DNA of 5,692 bases from Bacteroidota bacterium (GTDB taxonomy: Bacteria > Bacteroidota > Bacteroidia > Cytophagales > Cyclobacteriaceae). This document shows positions 1-5,692 of the stretch, piece by piece (within the stretch, counting starts at the first letter, position 1; each line of letters starts with the position of its first letter). Below the pieces are notes generated by a model. It saw nothing but the letters and a program-made list of their open reading frames with translations, ran no database searches and was not told the origin of the DNA. The stretch covers positions 1-5,692 of the forward strand of contig JAPUIM010000010.1 of the NCBI GenBank assembly GCA_027297025.1, written 5' to 3'. A program made the position numbers and the translations under genes.

Positions 1-204
1 ATTATTATCGGGATCAGCTTTTCCGGGATCGCTTCTTCCCGGGATGAAACTGCCCAGTCCCCATTTTCAACAATCTTCACCAAAAGTGAATCCCAAGAAT
101 TTTCCAAAGTCAAAGTAAATGCTTCAAAGATTTTCCGGAAAATGATAGAAAAAATTAACTGATTTTCTCCTCCTTTCCATAAATTCCCCTTTTAATATTT
201 TCCA
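1..204. other. Unassigned left edge, open reading frames on both strands
   Basis: No gene can be called here with confidence. On the plus strand, frame 1 is open from the edge to a TGA at 160-162. It would give a 53-residue C-terminal piece ending KMIEKIN, rich in Ser and Phe, 42 nt upstream of the phosphoesterase start and in the same frame. On the minus strand, the frame covering 191 down to 2 is also open. Its part from about 113 to 2 looks more protein-like (for example VKIVENGDWAV and EEAIPEKLIP) and is rich in codons beginning with G, as real genes are. It has no ATG start, only TTG or GTG candidates. A third option is a 14-residue plus-strand tail ending FFPG at 47. The element CGGGAT occurs three times (9, 24 and 40). 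More sequence to the left would decide between these. Confidence 0.3.
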
Positions 205-717
205 ATGAAAATCGGTCTGTTGTCCGATACTCATAGTTTCCTTCACCCCAGGGTGTTTAAACATTTTGAGCATTGCCATGAAATATGGCATGCAGGGGAT
301 ATCGGTCAACCCGAGATATTGAAACAACTGCAAGATTTTAAGCCCCTTAGAGCAGTCTATGGAAATATCGATGGTGGTGTTATCCGGAAATCATGTCCTG
401 CGCATCAGCGTTTTGAGGTAGAAGGTTTTCGAGTTTGGATCACCCATATAGGCGGTTACCCCCCAGGTTATAACAAGGAGGTAAAGAAAGAGCTATTGCA
501 GATGAAAACCGATATATTTATTTGTGGGCATTCTCACCTGTTGAAAATTCAAAGGGATCCTAAGCTGAGCGATATGCTGTATATTAATCCCGGTGCAGCA
601 GGTAAGCAGGGATTTCACAAAGTCCTCACCCTGGTCAGATTTGACTTGAAAGATGGTTCTTGCCAAAATATGCAAGTGATAGAATTGGGTAAGAGAGGAG
701 AATTGGAACAGCTATAA
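205..717 (+). CDS. YfcE/MJ0936-type metallophosphoesterase
   Basis: This is a 170-residue single-domain protein of the calcineurin-like superfamily (Calcineurin_2/YfcE group), predicted to be a cytoplasmic phosphodiesterase using two bound divalent metal ions. The full ligand set is readable: DTH (D8, H10), GDIG (D32), GNID (N54), TH (H81) and GHSH (H109, H111). The closing family motif INPGA starts near residue 127. The length matches the usual 155-185 residues and no signal peptide or membrane segment is present, so the gene appears intact. The ATG at 205 is chosen because it starts directly at the family's first beta strand (MKIGLLSDTH) and a TAA lies in frame at 193-195. No Shine-Dalgarno sequence is visible, which is normal for Bacteroidota. 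The physiological substrate cannot be told from sequence; related proteins hydrolyse model phosphodiesters in vitro. It converges on the lysine-rich gene downstream and shows no operon partner inside the window. Confidence 0.93.
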   Translation: MKIGLLSDTHSFLHPRVFKHFEHCHEIWHAGDIGQPEILKQLQDFKPLRAVYGNIDGGVIRKSCPAHQRFEVEGFRVWITHIGGYPPGYNKEVKKELLQMKTDIFICGHSHLLKIQRDPKLSDMLYINPGAAGKQGFHKVLTLVRFDLKDGSCQNMQVIELGKRGELEQL

Positions 718-723
718 ACCAAA

Positions 724-745
724 AGACCCGGACTGGTCCAGGTCT
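724..745. terminator. Hairpin terminator between convergent genes
   Basis: A 22-bp near-perfect palindrome lies in the 33-nt gap between two converging stop codons. The stem is AGACC/GGTCT followed by GGAC/GTCC, with one C-A mismatch. Read on the minus strand, it is followed by TTTTGGTTT, so it fits best as the intrinsic terminator of the lysine-rich gene, 5 nt after that gene's TAG. On the plus strand the following bases are only moderately T-rich, so termination of the phosphoesterase transcript here is plausible but weaker. The position supports a shared bidirectional terminator. Confidence 0.7.
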
Positions 746-750
746 CACCT

Positions 751-1125
751 CTATTTCTTGGCGGCTGACTTCTTGGCTGGCTTTTTTGCTTTTGTTTCCT
801 TTTTTTTGGCGGAAGCCTTTATGATCTTTTCAGCCGGTGCCTTTTTAGCTGCGGGTTCCTTTTTCTCTGCTACCTTGGTTTCAGCTACTTCTTCCTGTGC
901 CTCAACTTTAACCTTTTCTACCCCAGCTACTTCATCGATAACTGCTGCTTTTTTATCAGTTTTTGAAAGAGCTTTTTTCCCTTTTTGGGCAAATTCATTT
1001 TTGATCTTTTCAATATCTACCTGTTTGATCACAGGTTTGCTATTTAGAAACTGGATTTTGCGGATCTTGTTGGTAGCCCTGCTTTTGTTCTTCCTGTCTT
1101 TTCTTTTTAGTCTGGTAATAGCCAT
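751..1125 (-). CDS. Lysine/alanine-rich histone-H1-tail-like basic protein
   Basis: The product is 124 residues, of which 35 are lysine (28%). It has two parts. The head (about 1-50) is strongly basic and of normal complexity, beginning MAITRLKRKDRKNKSRATNK and continuing through PVIKQVDIEKIKNEF. The tail (about 51-124) is low complexity: a Glu/Val/Lys-rich section followed by a Lys-Ala-Pro section with repeated AKK and PAKK units, like the C-terminal tails of eukaryotic H1 and of bacterial H1-like proteins. No signal peptide or membrane segment is present. A role in binding DNA or RNA (nucleoid- or ribosome-associated) is inferred from charge and composition only. I recall similar short basic ORFs in Bacteroidota but cannot name a family. 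The ATG at 1125 is preceded by an A-rich leader and, 25 nt further up, by a perfect -7 promoter element. The gene is divergent from hisS and ends at a hairpin terminator. Its plus-strand antisense frame is also open, but that is a by-product of the repetitive Lys/Ala codons. Confidence 0.85.
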   Translation of the reverse strand: MAITRLKRKDRKNKSRATNKIRKIQFLNSKPVIKQVDIEKIKNEFAQKGKKALSKTDKKAAVIDEVAGVEKVKVEAQEEVAETKVAEKKEPAAKKAPAEKIIKASAKKKETKAKKPAKKSAAKK

Positions 1126-1150
1126 TGTTTTTTCAATTTCAAACGAGGTG

Positions 1151-1158
1151 CAAATTTA
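1151..1158 (-). promoter_or_regulatory. -7 promoter element of the lysine-rich gene
   Basis: On the minus strand this reads TAAATTTG, an exact match to the Bacteroidota -7 consensus TAnnTTTG. It ends 25 nt before the ATG at 1125 and would give a leader of roughly 20 nt. No good -33 TTG is found at the usual 17-23 nt spacing; the nearest TTG is about 27 nt upstream, so the -33 match is poor. Confidence 0.55.
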
Positions 1159-1206
1159 ACCGGATTGTACTAATTTCCGAGCATTCAAACAGATAAATTT
1201 AGCGGC

Positions 1207-1227
1207 ACTTGGAAGCCACTTCCAAGT
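1207..1227. promoter_or_regulatory. Perfect 9-bp inverted repeat, candidate operator
   Basis: ACTTGGAAG and CTTCCAAGT are perfect reverse complements separated by CCA. The centre at 1217 lies 24 bp upstream of the hisS -7 element, so it covers the -33 region of that promoter, and it lies about 60 bp upstream of the -7 element of the divergent gene. The position and symmetry suit a dimeric transcription factor acting on one or both promoters. The CTTTTT run at 1234-1239 makes an RNA hairpin or terminator conceivable, but that run is 6 nt away from the stem and no upstream plus-strand transcript is evident. No regulator gene for it is in the window. Confidence 0.5.
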
Positions 1228-1240
1228 CGACATCTTTTTG

Positions 1241-1248
1241 TAGCTTTG
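1241..1248 (+). promoter_or_regulatory. -7 promoter element of the hisS operon
   Basis: TAGCTTTG matches the Bacteroidota -7 consensus TAnnTTTG exactly. It ends 15 nt before the hisS ATG at 1264, so the transcript would have a leader of only about 5-12 nt. The expected -33 TTG is missing at 17-23 nt spacing; the candidate operator sits there instead. A weak -33 site under a symmetrical element is what an activator-dependent promoter can look like. Confidence 0.55.
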
Positions 1249-1263
1249 ACAAAATTTTTGCCC

Positions 1264-2646
1264 ATGGTAACCCAAAAACCAGCCATACCTAAAGGAACCA
1301 GAGACTTCGGTCCTGCAATTATGGTTCGGCGGAATTATATTTTGGAAACCATCAAGAAAACATACCAGCAATTTGGCTATTTACCCCTGGAGACACCAGC
1401 CCTGGAAAATATTTCGGTTCTTACCGGCAACTATGGTGATGAAGGAGATCAATTATTGTTCAAGATCCTGAATAGCGGAGATTTTTTATCTAAAGTAGAT
1501 AAAGCAGACATTGACCAAGGATACAAAAAGCTGTTGCCTAAAATCTCCAACAAAGGCTTGAAATACGATCTTACCGTACCATTCGCCCGATTCGTGGCCA
1601 TGAACCGTCATGAGATCAATTTTCCTTTTAAAAGATATCAGATACAACCGGTATGGAGGGCAGATAATCCCCAAATGGGCCGGTACCGGGAATTCTACCA
1701 GTGCGATGCCGATGTGATTGGCAGTGAATCTCTAATCTGCGAAGCGGAAATCATATCCCTGATCAACCAGATACTCAACCAGTTGGGCATTCATGATTTC
1801 ATCCTCAAAATGAACCATCGTTCGATCTTGGCGGGAATATCAGAAGAAATTGGAGCTCCGGATAAAGTGGCTGTGTTATGTGTAGCCATAGACAAATTGG
1901 AAAAGATTGGCCAGGAAAAAGTATCACGGGAACTGGAAGCCAAGGGATTTACCCCTAATTCCATCACCCGGCTGTTTGAGATATTGGAAGTCAGTGGTAC
2001 CAATCAGGAGATCCTTTCAAAATTAAGCCAATTATTAAAAAAATCGACACCGGGCACCGAGGGTTTAAAAGCCATCCAGCAGATCTTTGCTTATGCTGAT
2101 AATCTGGTAATTGGCGATCATAGAGTGCAGTTTGACCCTTCCCTGGCCCGGGGATTGTCTTATTATACGGGGGCCATTTTTGAAGTGCAAGTGAATAACC
2201 AAGAAATTGGAAGTATAGGGGGCGGCGGAAGGTATGACGACCTCACCAGTATATTTGGCCTTCCAGGTGTGTCGGGAGTAGGGTTTTCGTTCGGTGTCGA
2301 TCGGGTTTACGATGTTATGGAAAAATTGCAATTGTTTCCGGAATTCCAAAATACTCAATCGCAAGTACTGGTGACAATATTTGACGATACTACAGTGATC
2401 CATGCATTACAAATAGTAAGAGAATTAAGGAAACAAGGTCTGACAGTGGAGATCTTCCCCGATACGGTGAAGTTGAAAAAACAGTTAAATCATGCCCACA
2501 AAAAATCCATTCCCTTTGTAATTATATTGGGACCGGATGAAATTGCCAACAACCAATTAACTTTAAAAAATATGGCCACTGGCCATCAAACGTCTCAGGA
2601 TTTGAATACAACGGTAAATCTTATTAACAGTACCCAATCTAAATGA
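1264..2646 (+). CDS. hisS: Histidine--tRNA ligase (class II)
   Basis: This cytoplasmic enzyme charges tRNA(His) with L-histidine using ATP. The 460-residue product has the class II layout: N-terminal KGTRDF (10-15) and the motif 1 region PLETP (41-45), motif 2 around VWRADNP and GRYREFYQCD (about 130-148), the histidine-specific motif LARGLSYYTG (294-303), the glycine-rich GGGGRYDD (about 320) and motif 3 GFSFGVDRV (about 340-348). An anticodon-binding domain runs from about 360 to the end. It is longer than the E. coli enzyme (424), with an insertion around 70-98 typical of the bacteroidete form. The Ser replacing Asp in RGLDYY appears to be normal in this branch rather than a defect. The ATG at 1264 is preferred over a TTG at 1246, because the TTG lies partly inside the -7 promoter element and the ATG gives the expected short N-terminus (MVTQKPAIPKGTRDF). 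It is the first gene of the operon, and its TGA overlaps the next start codon. Confidence 0.97.
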   Translation: MVTQKPAIPKGTRDFGPAIMVRRNYILETIKKTYQQFGYLPLETPALENISVLTGNYGDEGDQLLFKILNSGDFLSKVDKADIDQGYKKLLPKISNKGLKYDLTVPFARFVAMNRHEINFPFKRYQIQPVWRADNPQMGRYREFYQCDADVIGSESLICEAEIISLINQILNQLGIHDFILKMNHRSILAGISEEIGAPDKVAVLCVAIDKLEKIGQEKVSRELEAKGFTPNSITRLFEILEVSGTNQEILSKLSQLLKKSTPGTEGLKAIQQIFAYADNLVIGDHRVQFDPSLARGLSYYTGAIFEVQVNNQEIGSIGGGGRYDDLTSIFGLPGVSGVGFSFGVDRVYDVMEKLQLFPEFQNTQSQVLVTIFDDTTVIHALQIVRELRKQGLTVEIFPDTVKLKKQLNHAHKKSIPFVIILGPDEIANNQLTLKNMATGHQTSQDLNTTVNLINSTQSK

Positions 2647-4133
2647 AAGGATTTCATCTGATATCCAGTGAAGTTCTAAATTTCGATGAGATAAAGCATA
2701 TTCTACAGCAGAATCTCAAGTTAAAACTATCTACGGAAGCAGTAGAAAGGATCCAAAAATGCCGGAATTATCTAGACCATAAAATTTCGCATTCCAAAGA
2801 TTCAATTTATGGGGTGAATACTGGATTTGGATCCCTGTATAAAAAAAGTATCCCCAATAAAGACCTACATCAACTTCAGATAAACCTGGTAAAATCGCAT
2901 GCATGTGGGGCCGGAGAAGAAGTACCTCCTGTCATTGTAAAACTAATGCTTCTACTCAAAATCCAATCGTTGGCCTATGGCTATTCGGGAGTACAACTCC
3001 AACTTGTAGAACGGCTCATCGATATGTTCAACCATGAAATTCTACCGGTGGTATATGAACAAGGTTCACTAGGAGCTTCCGGAGATTTGGTTCCTTTGGC
3101 CCATCTTAGCTTGCCTCTGCTGCACCTCGGTGAAGTTAACTACCATGATGAAAAGAAAGCTGCTTCCGAAGTAAATCAATCACTGAATTGGGAACCCATT
3201 AATTTAAAGGCCAAAGAGGGATTGGCCTTGTTGAATGGGACACAATTTATCAGCGCCTATGGCATATGGTGTTTGATCCAGTCTTATCGGTTAGATCAAT
3301 TGGCGGATATGATTGGCGCCTTGTCATTGGACGCTTTTGACTGCAGGATCGAGCCATTTCATCCACTTATCCATAAAATAAGGCCTCAGAAAGGTCAAAT
3401 TAAAACCGCCAAAAGTATAATGGAACTACTTGAAGGCAGTGAAATTATTAATAAAGGCCATAAACAGGTTCAAGATCCTTATTCCTTTAGATGTATACCA
3501 CAAGTACATGGGGCCACCAAAGATGCCATTCATTACGTGTATGAAATATTCCATCTAGAGATCAACGGGGTAACAGATAATCCCAATATTTTTCCGGACG
3601 AAGATCAGATCATTTCCGGAGGGAACTTTCATGCTCAACCATTGGCCATGGCCCTGGATTTTTTGTGTATTGCCATGGCAGAAATGGGCAATATTTCCGA
3701 ACGAAGGACTTATCAATTACTTTCGGGATCAAGGGGCTTGCCGGAATTTTTAGTGGCCCATCCCGGTTTGAATTCCGGATTAATGATCCCGCAATATGTG
3801 GCAGCTTCCATTGTTAGTCAAAGTAAGCAGTTGTGCACTCCTGCCTCTGTGGATTCCATTGTGTCTTCCAACGGACAGGAAGACCATGTCAGTATGGGAG
3901 CTAATGCTGCCACCAAAGCATTGAGAGTAATTGAAAATACTTTTACCATCCTTGCCATCGAACTAATTTGTGCTACCCAGGCCTTGGAATTCAGAAAACC
4001 ACTCAAAACATCACCACATCTGGAGAACTTTATTGACAATTTCAGAAATTGTGTGTCGTTTATTGAAGAAGACAGGGTATTGCATCAGGATATTCATGAT
4101 TCGGTGAATTTCTTGAAATCCTGTAAAATTTAG
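2643..4133 (+). CDS. hutH: Histidine ammonia-lyase (histidase)
   Basis: This 496-residue MIO enzyme converts L-histidine to trans-urocanate and ammonia, the first step of histidine degradation. The cofactor-forming Ala-Ser-Gly is at 145-147 in GSLGASGDL. Other active-site residues line up with Pseudomonas putida histidase: Y56 in YGVNTGFG, H86 in SHACG, N198 in LNGTQ, Q277, Y280 and R283 in QDPYSFR, and E413 in QEDHVSMG. The SH pair and the EDH glutamate favour histidine over phenylalanine or tyrosine as substrate. The length is close to the usual 500-515 and the gene looks intact. The ATG overlaps the hisS stop as ATGA, so translation is probably coupled. No hutU, hutI, hutG or hut regulator is present, so either the rest of the pathway lies elsewhere or urocanate is an end product. 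The following surface-protein gene starts about 12 nt downstream without a terminator. Confidence 0.95.
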   Translation: MKGFHLISSEVLNFDEIKHILQQNLKLKLSTEAVERIQKCRNYLDHKISHSKDSIYGVNTGFGSLYKKSIPNKDLHQLQINLVKSHACGAGEEVPPVIVKLMLLLKIQSLAYGYSGVQLQLVERLIDMFNHEILPVVYEQGSLGASGDLVPLAHLSLPLLHLGEVNYHDEKKAASEVNQSLNWEPINLKAKEGLALLNGTQFISAYGIWCLIQSYRLDQLADMIGALSLDAFDCRIEPFHPLIHKIRPQKGQIKTAKSIMELLEGSEIINKGHKQVQDPYSFRCIPQVHGATKDAIHYVYEIFHLEINGVTDNPNIFPDEDQIISGGNFHAQPLAMALDFLCIAMAEMGNISERRTYQLLSGSRGLPEFLVAHPGLNSGLMIPQYVAASIVSQSKQLCTPASVDSIVSSNGQEDHVSMGANAATKALRVIENTFTILAIELICATQALEFRKPLKTSPHLENFIDNFRNCVSFIEEDRVLHQDIHDSVNFLKSCKI

Positions 4134-4145
4134 TTACTGACAATT

Positions 4146-5692
4146 TTGAACCGACTGGTGAAATATTTATGGGTAGGATGCCTTATATATTCTCCCTTAG
4201 TGGTGGAGGGTCAGGAAAAATTGAGCCAAGATGGAAGATTTAAAGTAGATTTTGGCAAGGGATGTAACCCGTTGAGCATAGAAGTGACTAATCTTTCCAA
4301 TGAATTTACCGGCGATCCGCAATATGCGTTTTTTATTGGTGGACCTCAAACTTTACAAACTACCCATACTTACAACCAAGCAGGAATGTTCACTATTGTA
4401 CAATTTGGTCCCCGGACCACCAATGAATTGCGGGATACCCTGACCCTTGAAGTGTTTGACCCGGTACCTCCTGAATTCAGTGTGTTGAGTTGTGTAGGGA
4501 ACAGTGCCTCAGTGGAAATAACAGATACATTTTACAATAGATTTAGAATTTTCTTTACTGCCAAAGACTCCTTCGAGGTGGCTAAAAATGATCCGGTTCC
4601 TATTTTCACCTTCTCCGGTACCGGCACTTTTCCTATTAGAGTAAAGGGTATTCTCAATAATGCCAGAGACAATTGTGGTGAGCAAACCAAAACCTACACC
4701 TCTATCAGTAATATTTCTCCAGCAAAGATTCTATCATTGGAAGTAATTGGGGCAGATCCAATTGCAGGTTCGATATTATTGCGGTATCAATCGGACCCCG
4801 ACGTATCCTATGCGTTAGAGATCACTCCTCCCAATCGCACCAGTAATTATTCCATGGTAACAATCTTAACCAATCCCGATAGTGTGGTAGTAGAAGACCT
4901 AAATACCAGTGATTTTTTTTATTGTTTTCGAATATCAGCTTTTGATGCATGTCAAGGCTCAAGTCTTCTATCGGATACTGTTTGTTCGGCGGCTATAGGA
5001 ATAATGACCTCCCAAGACGATAACCAGGTGAATTGGGTGACTTCTACTCCTAATTTCACCAATTTCGAACTGTCCAAGAATGGAAGTTTGTTAAACACTT
5101 TTAATGATCCCAATACTACTGGTTATACCGATTCGGAGGTAAGTTGCAAACAGGAGAACTGTTACTTATTGTTTACCACCTACTCCAACGGTATTACCTC
5201 GATTACCGATACCGTGTGTGCAATCACTCCTTTTTCTTCCAATAAGCCACCGCGTATCGATCATGTTTCAGCATCGGTAATGGATCAGAACATCCTACTT
5301 GATTGGCAGCTTCCGGTTGGAGTGCCTGCTAATAAATTTGAACTTTCACGTCGGATTGATGTACTGGACTTCTCTTTTCTTGATACCGTCGTTACCAACA
5401 GTTTTGAAGATAGCGGTCTAAACATCGGGGTAAATAAAATATGTTATAGTATATCATATGAGGATGAGTGTGGAAATGTTTCTGACCCTAGTCTTATGAG
5501 TTGTTATATCCGGCTTAAGCGGGCTAGTGAAAACAGGGTGAACCTGCAATTGAGTTGGGACAACTATGGTGGTTGGAGAGCTGGTGTTAATAGATTTGTA
5601 GTGGAAAAATTGGATGATCAAGGCAGCATTATCCAGGAATTTGATCAGGGTTCCATCCGTACTTATGAAGAGCCTATTCTTCAGGACCAGCC
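4146..5692 (+). CDS. Secreted PKD / fibronectin-III-like surface protein, 3' end missing
   Basis: The frame is open from just after the hutH stop to the right edge, giving 515 codons of an incomplete protein. The start is TTG at 4146 (MNRLVKYLWVGCLIY), or less likely GTG at 4158; the first in-frame ATG is about 80 codons in, past the signal peptide. Residues 1-22 form a Sec signal peptide with a basic N-region, a hydrophobic core and probable cleavage after VEG, before QEKLS. A PKD-like domain follows (about 28-105; C40 in GKGCNPLS, then THTYNQAG at 73-80). After it come several beta-rich fibronectin-III-like repeats of about 80-95 residues (about 195-283, 284-361, 371-455 and one beginning near 457). 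Repeats share a cysteine pattern: 260/269/280 and 433/442/453, with 339/358 in the middle repeat. The architecture resembles bacteroidete proteins that end in a gliding-motility-associated type B sorting domain for type IX secretion. That C-terminus lies outside the window, so this is inference. Function is unknown; adhesion or a cell-surface scaffold is plausible. Confidence 0.85.
   Translation, partial: MNRLVKYLWVGCLIYSPLVVEGQEKLSQDGRFKVDFGKGCNPLSIEVTNLSNEFTGDPQYAFFIGGPQTLQTTHTYNQAGMFTIVQFGPRTTNELRDTLTLEVFDPVPPEFSVLSCVGNSASVEITDTFYNRFRIFFTAKDSFEVAKNDPVPIFTFSGTGTFPIRVKGILNNARDNCGEQTKTYTSISNISPAKILSLEVIGADPIAGSILLRYQSDPDVSYALEITPPNRTSNYSMVTILTNPDSVVVEDLNTSDFFYCFRISAFDACQGSSLLSDTVCSAAIGIMTSQDDNQVNWVTSTPNFTNFELSKNGSLLNTFNDPNTTGYTDSEVSCKQENCYLLFTTYSNGITSITDTVCAITPFSSNKPPRIDHVSASVMDQNILLDWQLPVGVPANKFELSRRIDVLDFSFLDTVVTNSFEDSGLNIGVNKICYSISYEDECGNVSDPSLMSCYIRLKRASENRVNLQLSWDNYGGWRAGVNRFVVEKLDDQGSIIQEFDQGSIRTYEEPILQDQ

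Noticed and set aside
124..333. 69-residue minus-strand open frame overlapping the phosphoesterase start
   Set aside because: Most of it is antisense to the metal-binding N-terminus of the phosphoesterase, and its own sequence shows no recognisable motif.
758..1159. 133-residue plus-strand open frame rich in Ala, Phe, Leu and Ser
   Set aside because: It is the antisense of the lysine-rich gene: AAG/AAA and GCT codons read backwards give Phe, Leu and Ser. The minus reading has a conserved-looking basic head, a promoter element and a terminator.
1246..1263. Longer hisS start at TTG 1246
   Set aside because: The TTG overlaps the end of the TAGCTTTG promoter element, and the extension adds residues before the usual hisS N-terminus. 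ATG 1264 fits better.
1207..1263. T-box or terminator-type attenuator controlling hisS
   Set aside because: The predicted leader is about 5-12 nt, no T-box sequence is seen, and the inverted repeat lies upstream of the promoter element rather than inside the transcript.
2065..2403. 112-residue minus-strand open frame inside hisS
   Set aside because: It lies wholly antisense to the conserved catalytic and motif 3 region of hisS and has no recognisable content.
2643..4133. hutH product as phenylalanine/tyrosine ammonia-lyase or aminomutase
   Set aside because: The His in SHACG and the Glu in QEDHVSMG follow the histidase pattern.
4146..4215. Lipoprotein signal in the surface protein (WVGC near residue 12)
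   Set aside because: The cysteine lies too early, with Trp at the -3 position and the hydrophobic core continuing after it. An ordinary Sec signal cleaved after VEG is more consistent.
1..5692. Mobile element, CRISPR array, tRNA or rRNA gene, or novel defence system
   Set aside because: No transposase-like ORF, terminal inverted repeats, regularly spaced repeats or tRNA-like folds were seen; the three complete enzyme-type genes and their spacing look like ordinary chromosome.

Overview
The window looks like chromosomal DNA from a member of the Bacteroidota, probably a Cytophagales relative. Three things support this: a histidyl-tRNA synthetase of the longer bacteroidete type, perfect matches to the Bacteroidota -7 promoter element (TAnnTTTG) with little Shine-Dalgarno sequence at gene starts, and a secreted PKD plus fibronectin-III-like surface protein of the kind handled by the type IX secretion system in gliding bacteroidetes. 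The family-level placement is inference from these traits, not from a search.

Layout. Positions 1-204 hold a left edge that I cannot assign with confidence: reading frames are open on both strands. Positions 205-717 (+) encode a small YfcE/MJ0936-type metallophosphoesterase. A near-palindromic hairpin at 724-745 separates it from a convergent minus-strand gene (751-1125), which encodes a lysine- and alanine-rich, histone-H1-tail-like basic protein. Positions 1126-1263 are a divergent control region with one -7 promoter element for each direction and a perfect 9-bp inverted repeat placed just upstream of the rightward promoter. Rightward from there run hisS (1264-2646), hutH (2643-4133) and a large secreted protein that runs off the right edge (4146-5692).

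How the genes work together. hisS and hutH overlap by four bases (ATGA), and the surface-protein gene begins about 12 nt after hutH stops, so all three look like one operon driven from about 1241. Two enzymes that compete for free L-histidine, one charging tRNA(His) and one deaminating histidine to urocanate, are therefore translationally coupled, with no other hut gene in view. The basic protein is probably a housekeeping nucleic-acid-binding factor that shares the control region.

No RNA gene, mobile element, CRISPR array or obvious new defence system is visible. The points most worth following are the coupled hisS-hutH pair, the inverted repeat in the shared control region, the cysteine-patterned repeats of the surface protein and its non-ATG start.
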